A stretch of DNA of 64,000 bases from Roseibium sp. MMSF_3412 (GTDB lineage Bacteria; Pseudomonadota; Alphaproteobacteria; Rhizobiales; Stappiaceae). The position numbers and the translations under genes are program-made. The stretch covers positions 1 to 64,000 of the forward strand of contig NZ_JASHJI010000013.1 in the NCBI RefSeq assembly GCF_030733265.1, given 5' to 3'. Shown in pieces: positions 9,636-18,157 of this stretch (its first letter is position 1; the number at the start of each line of letters is the position of its first letter). The notes under the pieces are model-generated. The model was not told the origin of the DNA and did no database searches. It was given only the letters and a program-made list of their open reading frames with translations.

Positions 9636-10406
9636 TTACACTCTGGAGAGTTTGCGGGAAACCGCTTCGGCCGCATGCGCTGAAAGAGAACCGAAGCGTT
9701 CTTCCGCATTGTCGGGCAGGTTGACGTTCGGGACCGAGATGCCGATTGCCGCGACGGCTTCACCATCCGGCAATTTGATCGCAGCTCCAAAGCTCAAAAT
9801 GCGGTCGCGGAATTCGCCCGTGTCAAATGCATAGCCGCGCATTTGCGTGGCTTCGATGTCCGCATCGAGCTGGCTCAGCGAGGTCAAGGTGCGGTTCGTG
9901 AACGACTGCAGAGGTTCAGACAACTTTTCCCGCAAGCTGTTATAATTCGCGGCCAGGATTGCCTTGCCGGTCCCGACACAGTGGATCGGGGCCGATCCTC
10001 CGATCGGGTTCCAGGACCGGATCGGCTTCTTGCTTTCGATCTTGTCGATGTAAACGACATTGAATTGTTCGGGGACCGCCAGATAGATCGTCTCGCCCGT
10101 CTCGTCGGCGAGATAGGCCATTTCGGGAGCCGCGAGTTCTCTCAGGTTGAGACTGTCGACCGTTGAGCGTCCGACTTGCCACATCTTGAGTGTAACCGCG
10201 TAGCTGCCGTCTTCCCGCTGTGCGACATAGCCGAGTCTGGAGAGCGTCTGTAGCAGGCGGAACGTATTCGACTTGGTCAGGTCCAGTGCGCGGGAGATCT
10301 CTGTGACACCAAGTGACCGGCGCGCTTCGGCGAGCTTTTCGAGGATTGCCAGGCCTTTGGAGAGTGTGGAGTCTACTTTTGCTTCGGTCGGTTTTTTTTC
10401 GGACAT
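9636..10406 (-). CDS. IclR-family transcriptional regulator
   Basis: A 256-aa IclR regulator. The winged helix-turn-helix spans about residues 14-75 (with LGVTEISRALDL and KSNTFRLLQTL), followed by the IclR effector domain with GKAILAA and the C-terminal ISVPN motif that normally lines the ligand pocket. It starts 2 bases after the stop of the molybdenum reductase gene, so the two are co-transcribed from the promoter near 12740. IclR proteins bind short quasi-palindromes. The 17-bp sites at 9140, 12741 and 15874 are the obvious candidates and would include autoregulation. Confidence 0.9.
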   Translation of the reverse strand: MSEKKPTEAKVDSTLSKGLAILEKLAEARRSLGVTEISRALDLTKSNTFRLLQTLSRLGYVAQREDGSYAVTLKMWQVGRSTVDSLNLRELAAPEMAYLADETGETIYLAVPEQFNVVYIDKIESKKPIRSWNPIGGSAPIHCVGTGKAILAANYNSLREKLSEPLQSFTNRTLTSLSQLDADIEATQMRGYAFDTGEFRDRILSFGAAIKLPDGEAVAAIGISVPNVNLPDNAEERFGSLSAHAAEAVSRKLSRV

Positions 10407-10408
10407 AG

Positions 10409-12736
10409 TCAGTCTTTGCTGGCGGTTTTCGGCAATGTAGCGGACGTATCCGCAAAGGTAAATCGAGGCGGTACATGTGCCTGGACCGGAGGAACGGACC
10501 CTTGCGGTAGCCGGATTTCGATGTTTGTCGAATGCGCAGCCGTGCTTTGTGTGAGTGACGACGTCCTGTTGTCATGAGTCAGAACGTTCGGGTTCCCATG
10601 TCGGTCGCGCTGATCCGGGCGTGAGAAATCCGGGTCATACCAGGCCCCGGTCCATAGAAACACGCATCCTTCGCGAATATCTTCCGTCACCCTGGCGCCG
10701 GCAAGACAGCGGCCGCGGGCGTTGTAAAGCTCGACGACGTCGCCGTCGCAGATGTGCCGTTTCGCTGCATCTCTCGGGTGTATCAGGACAGGCTCGCGCT
10801 CCTGGATCTTCGATGCGAGGCTTGTTGCGCCGTTGTCGAGCTGGCTGTGGAGGCGGGTTCCCGGCTGGCCCGAAACAAGCGCGAGCGGATAGGTTTGGTC
10901 ATTCGCGGCCGCCCTGTCTCTCGGCTCGAACCAGCTCGCATGCCCCGGGCAATCCAGCAGGTTCATATCGGCTATCGCCTGGGAATACAGTTCGATACGT
11001 CCGCTGGGTGTCGGCAACGCGAATTTTTCCGGTTCCGCGCGGTAGTCTGCAAGGAAGACCTGGTTCGGCGACGGGTCGGGCAAGGTAATCACGTCACCTG
11101 AAATGAATGTGTCCCAGTCCGGCAACTCGATCCCGTGTTCGCTGGCGGCCGTTCTCGTTTCTTCCCAGAGCCTGGTGAGCCAGCCGTGCTCATCGAGGCC
11201 TTCTGAGAAATCGTCCACCTTCCCGAGGCGCCTTGAGAGGTCGCAGTAGATGTCGAACTCGGTTCGCGCGTCACCGGGAGGAGCAACAGAGGCAGGCATC
11301 GGGATCAACGCGTTGTCGGATTTTCCGGCACCAAAATCGGTTCGTTCCTGCGGTGCTGCGACGGGCAGGACGATGTCAGCGTGACGAGCCGTCGCGGTCC
11401 AGTTGATCTCATTGACAACAATCGTGTCCGGTGTTGCAAACGCGCGCCTCAGCCGGTTCAGGTCCTGATGGTGGTGAAACGGATTGCCACCCGCCCACCA
11501 GACCATTTTCGTATTCGGTAGTGTCAGATTTTGACCCAGATACGTATAGTCTTGCCCGGGGTGCAGCAGCATTTCGGAAATCATGCTCACCGGAATGAAG
11601 TCCGGTATCTGGCGTTGTCCCTGTGGCAGCGCTCCGGGGCGGAACAATCGCTCGATATTGCCGATATTGCCATTGACGCCGTAACCGATCGTGAAGCCGC
11701 CTCCCGGAAGTCCGACCTGGCCGAGCATGGCCGCAAGCGAAACGGTCATCCAGAGGGGCTGCTCCCCGTAGTCGGCGCGCTGCAGGCTGGCAGCGCATGA
11801 GATCATTGTGCGCTTCGCGGCCATTTCCCGAGCAAGCAGTCTCAGCCTCGCAGCTGGAATGCCGGAACGGTCTGCGGCCCATTCCGGTGTTTTGGCTATG
11901 CCGTCCGTTTCTCCGCGAAGACAGGCAGCCAGTTGGCCGAAGCCGACGGTGTAGCGGTCTAGGAAGGTCTGGTCGTGCAGATTTTCTTCCAAAAGCGTAT
12001 GGGCAATGCCCATCATGACGGCGACGTCGGTGCCTGGTAACGGCGCAATCCATTCAGCGTCTACGCACTCCAGAACATCGCTTCGTAGCGGGCTGAAATT
12101 GACGAAACGGACACCCTCGCGGGCACATCTGGCAAGGTTATCGCCGAGCCGGTGTTGCGTGATGCCGCCGTCGCTGACCTGGGCGTTGCGCATGGCGAGG
12201 CCGCCAAACAGAACAACAAGCTCGCTATGATCCGCAATGACTGACCAGCGTGTGGCCTGCGCAACGTGCTTCCGGAACGGGCCCACTATGAACGGCATCA
12301 GGCCCAAAGCCGCGTTGTAGCTGTAGTTTCCTTCCGAGCGAACGAACCCGCCCTGGGTGTTGAGGAACCGCTTGAGCTGGCTCTGGGCATGATGAAATCG
12401 GCCTGCACTCGACCAACCATAGGAACCGGCAAAAATCGCACTGTTGCCGTGCGTCTCCCTCACCCTCTTCAGCTCATCGGCAAGGAGGTCGATCACCGTG
12501 TCCCAACTGACTTCGACAAAGGGCTCGTCTCCGCGTGTTGAAGGACCGGGACCATTTTCGAGCCAGCCTTTGCGTACAGCTGGCCGTAGAACGCGGGCCT
12601 GGCCATTCAGGCTTGAGGCAATATTGCCGTTGATAGGGGAGGGGTCGGGGTCTGCGGGATACGGGTCGACTGAGACAATCCGGCCGTTTTCGACTTGCAC
12701 GCAGCCGATACCCCAGTGATTTGAAGTGAGTGGCAT
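10409..12736 (-). CDS. BisC-like cytoplasmic molybdopterin sulfoxide reductase
   Basis: A 775-aa DMSO-reductase-family enzyme. It resembles biotin/methionine sulfoxide reductase BisC throughout: the segment FAGSYGWSSAGR carries the serine that ligates molybdenum in this family, and FVSGQPGTRLHSQL and NPNVLTHD lie towards the C-terminus. There is no twin-arginine signal, so it acts in the cytoplasm, as BisC does. It should reduce a small-molecule sulfoxide or N-oxide. The start is only 4 bases from the 17-bp operator and no Shine-Dalgarno sequence is visible. It is co-transcribed with the IclR regulator and divergent from a MetC-like lyase. Confidence 0.88.
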   Translation of the reverse strand: MPLTSNHWGIGCVQVENGRIVSVDPYPADPDPSPINGNIASSLNGQARVLRPAVRKGWLENGPGPSTRGDEPFVEVSWDTVIDLLADELKRVRETHGNSAIFAGSYGWSSAGRFHHAQSQLKRFLNTQGGFVRSEGNYSYNAALGLMPFIVGPFRKHVAQATRWSVIADHSELVVLFGGLAMRNAQVSDGGITQHRLGDNLARCAREGVRFVNFSPLRSDVLECVDAEWIAPLPGTDVAVMMGIAHTLLEENLHDQTFLDRYTVGFGQLAACLRGETDGIAKTPEWAADRSGIPAARLRLLAREMAAKRTMISCAASLQRADYGEQPLWMTVSLAAMLGQVGLPGGGFTIGYGVNGNIGNIERLFRPGALPQGQRQIPDFIPVSMISEMLLHPGQDYTYLGQNLTLPNTKMVWWAGGNPFHHHQDLNRLRRAFATPDTIVVNEINWTATARHADIVLPVAAPQERTDFGAGKSDNALIPMPASVAPPGDARTEFDIYCDLSRRLGKVDDFSEGLDEHGWLTRLWEETRTAASEHGIELPDWDTFISGDVITLPDPSPNQVFLADYRAEPEKFALPTPSGRIELYSQAIADMNLLDCPGHASWFEPRDRAAANDQTYPLALVSGQPGTRLHSQLDNGATSLASKIQEREPVLIHPRDAAKRHICDGDVVELYNARGRCLAGARVTEDIREGCVFLWTGAWYDPDFSRPDQRDRHGNPNVLTHDNRTSSLTQSTAAHSTNIEIRLPQGSVPPVQAHVPPRFTFADTSATLPKTASKD

Positions 12737-12740
12737 TTTG

Positions 12741-12777
12741 TTTCGCTAATCAGAACAAATTTTCTATATATTGACAC
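12741..12777 (+). promoter_or_regulatory. Operator and -35 element between the BisC-like and MetC-like genes
   Basis: Positions 12741-12757 read GTTTCGCTAATCAGAAC; on the other strand this begins GTTCTGAT, like the site at 15874. After exactly 14 bases comes TTGACA (12772-12777), pointing at the lyase gene. Counting by eye, 31 of 42 positions match the hyu-operon control region when both are aligned from the operator through TTGACACACA. The -10 for the lyase is not clear. The operator also abuts the start codon of the divergent reductase gene (12736), so one site could control both operons. Confidence 0.62.
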
Positions 12778-12832
12778 ACATAAGGACCGGTGTCATCAAT
12801 TCAACACTACTCGAATTCGGGAGCCCACCAGA

Positions 12833-13990
12833 ATGAAAACGACGACACTGGCCGATGCCCTGGTACACGGCGGCAGGCCTGATGGTCCCGACGGAAGACA
12901 GGTGAACTGGCCTGTGGAGCTGGGATCCACCGTCGTCTTCGACACGCTCGAAGCCTTCGAAGCGGCAAGAGAAGCGCGTTACGAAAACGGAACGCCTTAC
13001 TACGGCCGCTATGGAAATGCGGCGACGTTTTCGCTTGAGGATCTGCTGGCCGCGCTCGATGGTGCGGACGGAGTAACGCTGACGTCTTCAGGCGTGTCGG
13101 CCATTACTTCAACGCTGCTGGCCCTGGCGACACCTGGCGCGCATCTGCTCGTTGCCGAAAATCTTTACGGCAACACCAGAAGTTTCTGCGACGGCATTCT
13201 CGCAGCAATGAATGTTGCGATCGAACCTTTCGATCCGATGAGCGGCATCGACGGCAGGATACGCGAAAACACATGTGCGGTGATGGCGGAAGCGCCCGGA
13301 TCCGGCACGTTTGAGGTCTGCGATCTGCCGCAAATCGCGCGCGCGGCAAAAGAAAGGGGCGTACCCGTCGTTTTCGACAACACATGGGCCTCGCCGGTCT
13401 TTTGCAAACCCCTGGCGCTCGGTGCGGACGTGGTCGTCTACTCCGGATCAAAGCATCTTTGCGGTCACTCCGACGCGATGATGGGCGTCATCGCTGCAAG
13501 CGGGCCATTTCACGCACGCATCCGAAAGACCGTCATGCTGCTCGGTGACAAGCCCGGCGCTCAGGAAGTCCTTTTGACGCTGCGGGGCGTACGCACACTG
13601 AAAATGCGGATGGAACATCAGGATCGTGCCGGCAAGGAAATGGCGCTCTGGCTTTCGCAGCAGTCGTGCGTTGACAGGGTGCTTCATCCGGCGCTTGAGA
13701 GTTGTCCGGGCCACCAAAACTGGAAACGCGATTTTTCCGGGGCCGCAGGGCTCTTTTCCGTGATTTTCAAACCGACGACCGAACGGAATTTCCGATCCTT
13801 CGTCAATGCGTTGCAGTGTTTCGGGATCGGGGTGAGCTGGGGCGGCTACGAAAGCCTGGTCCTGCCCATGACGTCAGACCGTAGCCGACAACTCGGCGAG
13901 GGACCCTTGCTGCGCTTCAGCATCGGGTTCGACGATCCGGAAACGCTCAGGACCGATCTGCGCCAAGCCTTCAATCTCCTTCAGGACTAA
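12833..13990 (+). CDS. MetC-like Cys/Met-metabolism PLP enzyme (C-S lyase)
   Basis: A 385-aa fold-type I PLP enzyme of the cystathionine lyase family. It has the YGRYGN segment, the aspartate motif FDNTWASP (D182) and the PLP lysine in YSGSKHLCGHSD (K207). The sequence is closest to cystathionine beta-lyase/MetC-type proteins, which split C-S bonds to a thiol, ammonia and a keto acid through an aminoacrylate intermediate. Pairing with a sulfoxide reductase and a RidA protein fits degradation of an S-substituted cysteine or homocysteine. Beta- versus gamma-lysis cannot be decided here. The start has GGGAG about 9 bases upstream. Confidence 0.85.
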   Translation: MKTTTLADALVHGGRPDGPDGRQVNWPVELGSTVVFDTLEAFEAAREARYENGTPYYGRYGNAATFSLEDLLAALDGADGVTLTSSGVSAITSTLLALATPGAHLLVAENLYGNTRSFCDGILAAMNVAIEPFDPMSGIDGRIRENTCAVMAEAPGSGTFEVCDLPQIARAAKERGVPVVFDNTWASPVFCKPLALGADVVVYSGSKHLCGHSDAMMGVIAASGPFHARIRKTVMLLGDKPGAQEVLLTLRGVRTLKMRMEHQDRAGKEMALWLSQQSCVDRVLHPALESCPGHQNWKRDFSGAAGLFSVIFKPTTERNFRSFVNALQCFGIGVSWGGYESLVLPMTSDRSRQLGEGPLLRFSIGFDDPETLRTDLRQAFNLLQD

Positions 13991-13997
13991 GTCTGTC

Positions 13998-14633
13998 ATG
14001 CAAAACAAGATCGACCATTTCGCCATCGGGTGTTCAGACCTCGAAACAGGTGTTGCCTATCTCCAGGATAAGCTGGGGGTCCATGTTCCTAAAGGCGGCA
14101 AACATGCAGCAATGAGCACGCATAACTGCGTCATGCAGGCAGGAAACGAGAGCTTTTTCGAACTCATCGCGATCGATCCGGACGCGCCGGATCCTGGCCG
14201 GGCGCGATGGTTTACTCTCGATGATGCGGCGACCCAAAAGAGATTGAGCGAGCGGCCGCGTGCGTTGACATGGGTCGTGAATACAACGGACCTTGACCGA
14301 ATCATCGCTGACAGCCCTGTCGATCTGGGAGAGGTAGTGGACTTCGCTCGCGGCGACAGGACCTGGAGGCTCACCGTCCCGCGCGACGGAAGCCTTCCTG
14401 AAAACGGTCTCTTGCCTGCTTTTATTGAATGGTCACCGGGTCCCCATCCATCGACCGGCCAACAGGATCTTGAGGTGAGACTGCAATCCGTGAAGCTCAC
14501 GCATCCCGACCCTTCGCGGATCGAGGCAATGCTCACTACGCTGAACGTGAGGCATCTGGCAGAAGTCTCGCAGGGTGAGGCAGGACTGGCCTTTGCTCTG
14601 AATTCTCCGTCAGGATCCGTCCTTCTGGACTGA
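13998..14633 (+). CDS. VOC (glyoxalase-like) family protein
   Basis: A 211-aa protein with two vicinal-oxygen-chelate modules. The N-terminal IDHFAIGCSDLETGVAYL is typical of a glyoxalase-like domain, and a second module ends in FALNSPSGSVLLD. VOC proteins are metal-dependent isomerases, lyases or dioxygenases, or substrate binders. It starts 7 bases after the MetC-like gene and is surely co-transcribed. Its role is unknown. It may act on the lyase product or a side product. No specific metal ligands were assigned. Confidence 0.75.
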   Translation: MQNKIDHFAIGCSDLETGVAYLQDKLGVHVPKGGKHAAMSTHNCVMQAGNESFFELIAIDPDAPDPGRARWFTLDDAATQKRLSERPRALTWVVNTTDLDRIIADSPVDLGEVVDFARGDRTWRLTVPRDGSLPENGLLPAFIEWSPGPHPSTGQQDLEVRLQSVKLTHPDPSRIEAMLTTLNVRHLAEVSQGEAGLAFALNSPSGSVLLD

Positions 14634-14699
14634 TCGAGAACGCCTTTTGGAGAAGGATATAACGGAGCGGAATAGGCTTCTTTTTCGCGAGCCGGCGTC

Positions 14700-15596
14700 T
14701 CAAAGCGCGTTCACAGGCACTTTCAGGAAGGTCTTTCCGCTGTCATCGGCAGGCGGCAGCTTGCCGGCACGCATGTTGACCTGGATGGACGGAATGATGA
14801 GCTTGGGCATGGAGAGCTGGGCATCGCGTTCGGTGCGGAACTTCACGAACTCTTCCCGGGTCTTGCCGCCGCCGACATGGATGTTGTGTTCCTTTTCGTC
14901 GCCGACTGTGGTCTCCCACTGGATGTCCCGCCCGTTCGGGCCGTAGTCGTGGCACATGAACAGGCGCATGTCCTCCGGCAGGGCGAGCACCTTCTGGATC
15001 GAATCGTAAAGCATCGCCGCGTCGCCGCCGGGGAAATCCGCACGCGCCGACCCGCCGTCGGGCATGAACAGCGTGTCGCCGGCAAAGGCGGCGTTGCCCA
15101 TCACGTGCACCATGCAGGCCGGCGTGTGGCCGGGTGTGGCCATGGCAAAGGCGGTCATCTCTCCGATCCGGTAGGTGTCGCCATCCTGAAACAGCCGGTC
15201 GAACTGGCTGCCGTCGCGCTGGAATTCCGTGCCCTCGTTGAAAACCTTGCCGAAGGTTTCCTGGATGACGGTGATCTGGTCGCCGATACCCAGTTTGCCG
15301 CCGAGTTTCTGCTGGATGTAGGGCGCTCCGGAGAGATGGTCGGCATGGACATGTGTTTCGATCAGCCATTCGAGCTCAAGCCCGTTTTCCTCGATATAGG
15401 CGATGATCTCGTTTGCGTTGTCATAGGTGATGCGGCCGGCTGCGATATCGATATCCATGACGCTGTCGACGACGGCGCAGGCCTTTGAGGACGGATCCCT
15501 GACCACGTAGCTGATCGTGTTTGTCGCCGGATCGAAGAACGCCTTCACCTCCGGTACGACCGCCATGTCGACAGGATAATTGGAACGGATAATCAT
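14700..15596 (-). CDS. Metallo-beta-lactamase-fold persulfide-dioxygenase-like protein
   Basis: A 298-aa MBL-fold protein with the metal motif THVHADHLSG, a later histidine in MATPGHTPAC and the aspartate of AFAGDTLFM. It resembles ETHE1/Blh-type persulfide dioxygenases, which oxidise glutathione persulfide to sulfite, but true hydrolases look similar. The frame is open 22 codons further upstream. The start at 15596 is chosen because AGGAG precedes it by 7 bases. It is monocistronic and convergent with the lyase/VOC pair. None of the 17-bp operators lies upstream, so it may be controlled separately. Confidence 0.82.
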   Translation of the reverse strand: MIIRSNYPVDMAVVPEVKAFFDPATNTISYVVRDPSSKACAVVDSVMDIDIAAGRITYDNANEIIAYIEENGLELEWLIETHVHADHLSGAPYIQQKLGGKLGIGDQITVIQETFGKVFNEGTEFQRDGSQFDRLFQDGDTYRIGEMTAFAMATPGHTPACMVHVMGNAAFAGDTLFMPDGGSARADFPGGDAAMLYDSIQKVLALPEDMRLFMCHDYGPNGRDIQWETTVGDEKEHNIHVGGGKTREEFVKFRTERDAQLSMPKLIIPSIQVNMRAGKLPPADDSGKTFLKVPVNAL

Positions 15597-15626
15597 CTTT
15601 ACTCCTGCTGAAGGCCCTTGGCACTG

Positions 15627-15639
15627 GAAACCGGGTTTC
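15627..15639. promoter_or_regulatory. Palindrome GAAACC-G-GGTTTC upstream of the MBL gene
   Basis: A 13-base interrupted palindrome lies about 30 bases upstream of the chosen MBL start codon. It sits where a repressor could block that promoter. Its sequence differs from the 17-bp site shared by the other promoters. No function is known. Confidence 0.3.
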
Positions 15640-15865
15640 AGGTGACTCCCAGGGCGTTGCAATCAAACTCCAGGCTTTGGCCCATCGCTCAACGTGCGAC
15701 TGATTGCATTGCTCGGATCTCGAGCGGACCCGGCATGCCCAAGGAATATGCGCCAGCGCGATAACCTGCCCAATGACCGGTCACACAGGTGAAAATTTGG
15801 CTTGTTTGAACCGGGGCACCAGAATTCACTTGACTCATTTTCGAGTGACCGTAACCTATTAAATG

Positions 15866-15890
15866 GAACACGTGTTCTGATATATAAAAC
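15866..15890 (+). promoter_or_regulatory. Overlapping palindrome and third 17-bp operator before the transporter genes
   Basis: A perfect 12-base palindrome GAACACGTGTTC (15866-15877) overlaps GTTCTGATATATAAAAC (15874-15890). The second sequence shares the 12-base core GATATATAAAAC with the hyu-operon site. The operator ends 14 bases before the binding-protein start codon. A possible -35 TTGACT lies at 15830-15835. So here the site is downstream of the likely promoter, unlike the other two places, which suggests repression or a second promoter. Confidence 0.55.
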
Positions 15891-15904
15891 AGGGAACAGC
15901 TAAA

Positions 15905-16945
15905 ATGGCAACCAATTTTGCAAAAATCGCCTGCGCGGTTGCATTTGCCGCGGGTGTTGCGGCTCCCGTAACAGCCGCCGCGAAAAGTTCGACGGTCACG
16001 GCTATCGAGGAACGGGGAACTCTTTTGTGCAGCGGCCACAACGGCAGCTATTTCGGATTTGTTGAGGTCAACGACAAAAACGAATGGAAAGGCCTGGACA
16101 TCGACATGTGCCGAGCTCTGACCACCGCGATCCTTGGCGATCCGGACAAGGCGCAGATCGTGCCGCTCAGCTGGGCGCAACGCTTTCCGGCGCTTCAGTC
16201 GGGTGATGTCGATGTGATCATCAAGGCAACCGGTTGGACGATGGGGCGCGATACCGAGGTCGGGTTGCAGTTCAGCCTCCCCTACTTCTTTGGCGGGACC
16301 CAGTTCATGGCCCATGGCGATCTGGGGATCACCGAAGCCAAGGAACTCGACGGCGGCACCATCTGTGTTGAAGCCGGAACCACAATCGAGCGCCTTGCAG
16401 GCAATTATCTCAAGACGATTGGTATCGAACACACCATGGTGTCCTATGAGAAGGCGTCTGAACTGCGCGCCGCCTACCTCGCGAACCGCTGCGATGCCTT
16501 CGCGGCGTGGGGACCGTTCCTGGCTGTCCTGCGTGCGACAGAACTTGAAAAGCCCGATGCCCATATCATCCTGTCGGACCAGCTCTCCAACGAACCGATT
16601 GCCGCAGCCATGCGCCAGGGGGACGAAGAGTTCGTCGATATGGTGAACTGGATGATTGCAGCTCTCCTGATCGCAGAAGAAGAAGGTGTGACGTCTGCGA
16701 ACGTGGAAGAAATGGCGTCCAATCCGCCCAATCCGAAAATCGCCCGCCTTCTTGGTGTTGACCCCGGCATGGGCGAGCGGCTCGGCATCCGCGACACATG
16801 GGCAAAGGAGATGATCGCGGCTGTTGGCAACTTCGGCGAGATTTATGATCGCAATCTCGGTGAAGGATCTCCTTACAAGCTCGAGCGCGGGTTGAACAAT
16901 CTGTGGAGCCACGGCGGCGTTCTCTACGCACCGATCCTCGACTAA
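15905..16945 (+). CDS. Amino-acid ABC transporter substrate-binding protein (AapJ/BztA type)
   Basis: A 346-aa periplasmic binding protein. Residues 1-26 form a signal peptide ending near VTAAA. The mature protein begins a type II periplasmic binding fold (VTAIEERGTLLCSGHNG, and later DVDVIIKATGWTMGRD), matching general L-amino-acid binders AapJ/BztA in length and pattern. It is the first of three transporter genes on this strand. Its promoter carries the shared operator, so uptake is likely induced together with the catabolic genes. The ligand is not known, but the context favours an amino-acid-like sulfur compound. Confidence 0.9.
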   Translation: MATNFAKIACAVAFAAGVAAPVTAAAKSSTVTAIEERGTLLCSGHNGSYFGFVEVNDKNEWKGLDIDMCRALTTAILGDPDKAQIVPLSWAQRFPALQSGDVDVIIKATGWTMGRDTEVGLQFSLPYFFGGTQFMAHGDLGITEAKELDGGTICVEAGTTIERLAGNYLKTIGIEHTMVSYEKASELRAAYLANRCDAFAAWGPFLAVLRATELEKPDAHIILSDQLSNEPIAAAMRQGDEEFVDMVNWMIAALLIAEEEGVTSANVEEMASNPPNPKIARLLGVDPGMGERLGIRDTWAKEMIAAVGNFGEIYDRNLGEGSPYKLERGLNNLWSHGGVLYAPILD

Positions 16946-16958
16946 GACAAGTTCGCAG

Positions 16959-16990
16959 GGCGGCGGCAGTGTGACCTGCTGCCGCCTTTT
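16959..16990 (+). terminator. Attenuating stem-loop between binding-protein and permease genes
   Basis: GGCGGCGGCAG (16959-16969) pairs with CTGCTGCCGCC (16976-16986), giving an 11-bp stem with one G-T pair and a six-base loop, followed by TTTT. It starts 13 bases after the binding-protein stop. Such partial terminators are common after binding-protein genes, where they keep permease levels below binding-protein levels and can protect the upstream mRNA. Confidence 0.75.
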
Positions 16991-17019
16991 GATTGTGTTG
17001 CGGCAAGGAGGATCCGGAA

Positions 17020-18156
17020 ATGGATGCTGCGGCTCTCAAGCTAAGGCGCAGTCGTCGGGACATGCTGGTCCAGACGCTTCTCGTCGTCTTTGTGGTTCTC
17101 GTAATCTGGGTTGCGATATCGACAGCCCACACGAATCTGACCGAACTCAACATGACGAGCGGCTTCGGATTTCTCGAGCGTGCGACCGGTTGGTCCTATT
17201 CTTTCTCGCTGATCGACCGGAGCATTGACGACAGCTACGCCAAAACCCTGCTGATCGGCTTCCTGAACACGTTGTTTTTGGGGCTGATCTGTATTGTTTT
17301 GTCGACCATACTCGGTTTCGCCATCGGAACCGCCAGAGATGCGCGGCAGCTTGGCTTAAACTCCCTTGCCACGGTCTACATCCAGCTTTTCCGTAACCTC
17401 CCGCTCATTCTTCAGCTTGTTTTCTGGTATGCGGTCCTGATCCACATGCCGGGGCCGCGTCAGGCCTATACGATGGGCGAAGTTGCGTTTCTGTCGAACC
17501 GGGGTCTGATGTTGCCCGGATTCAACGTTTCTCCGACTGTCGTGTTGGCAATGATTGCGGCTGTTGCGCTGCTGGCGGTGGTGATTTTCCGCCAGAAGAG
17601 CTTGCAACCGGTGCAGAAGCTGCTCCTCTGGCTGGTGTCGGGCATTGGCGCGATGCTCCTGCTTGCCTGGATTTTCGCACCTGCGGACAGCTCAATCTTT
17701 TCGATACCTGCCCAGCAGGGTCTGCGGTTTCGAGGCGGGATCGGCGTGCCGATAGAACTTGTCGCGATGATCCTTGCGATCACGCTCTATGGTTCTGCCT
17801 ATATTGCCGAAGTCGTTCGGGGCGGCCTCAACGAGGTTCCAAGCGGTCTCACCGAGGCCGGCAAGGCTCTTGGTCTTTCCTCGCGCGCCATCTGGTTCTA
17901 CATCAAGATGCCGATGGCGCTGCGCACCATCATGCCTCCGCTCGGCAACCAGTGGATCTTCATCATGAAGGCAACAACACTTGGTGTCGCGATCGGGTTC
18001 AGCGACTTGTTCTACATCGTATCGACGTCGATTACCCAATCCGGCCAGACGCTGGAACTCATGGGTCTGTTGATGCTGTCGTTCCTGCTGATCAACTACT
18101 CGTTGGCCCAGTTCGTCAATTTCATGAACGCGCGCCTCGCGCTGAAAGGGCACTGA
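17020..18156 (+). CDS. Amino-acid ABC transporter permease (AapQ/BztB type)
   Basis: A 378-aa inner-membrane permease. Several hydrophobic segments are visible (for example residues 15-35 and 70-95). The cytoplasmic EAA loop ends in LTEAGKALGLSSRAIWFYIK, which docks the ATPase. The long form, with an extra central hydrophobic block, is typical of AapQ/BztB rather than GlnP. The start is at 17020 because AAGGAGG lies just upstream; the frame extends nine codons further. It should pair with the next permease and with the ATPase at 292-1032. Confidence 0.9.
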   Translation: MDAAALKLRRSRRDMLVQTLLVVFVVLVIWVAISTAHTNLTELNMTSGFGFLERATGWSYSFSLIDRSIDDSYAKTLLIGFLNTLFLGLICIVLSTILGFAIGTARDARQLGLNSLATVYIQLFRNLPLILQLVFWYAVLIHMPGPRQAYTMGEVAFLSNRGLMLPGFNVSPTVVLAMIAAVALLAVVIFRQKSLQPVQKLLLWLVSGIGAMLLLAWIFAPADSSIFSIPAQQGLRFRGGIGVPIELVAMILAITLYGSAYIAEVVRGGLNEVPSGLTEAGKALGLSSRAIWFYIKMPMALRTIMPPLGNQWIFIMKATTLGVAIGFSDLFYIVSTSITQSGQTLELMGLLMLSFLLINYSLAQFVNFMNARLALKGH

Positions 18157-18157
18157 C

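Noticed and set aside
15689-16912. 407-codon open frame on the minus strand
   Set aside because: It is antisense to the binding-protein gene, which has a signal peptide and family motifs; the long frame is a by-product of GC-rich codon use.
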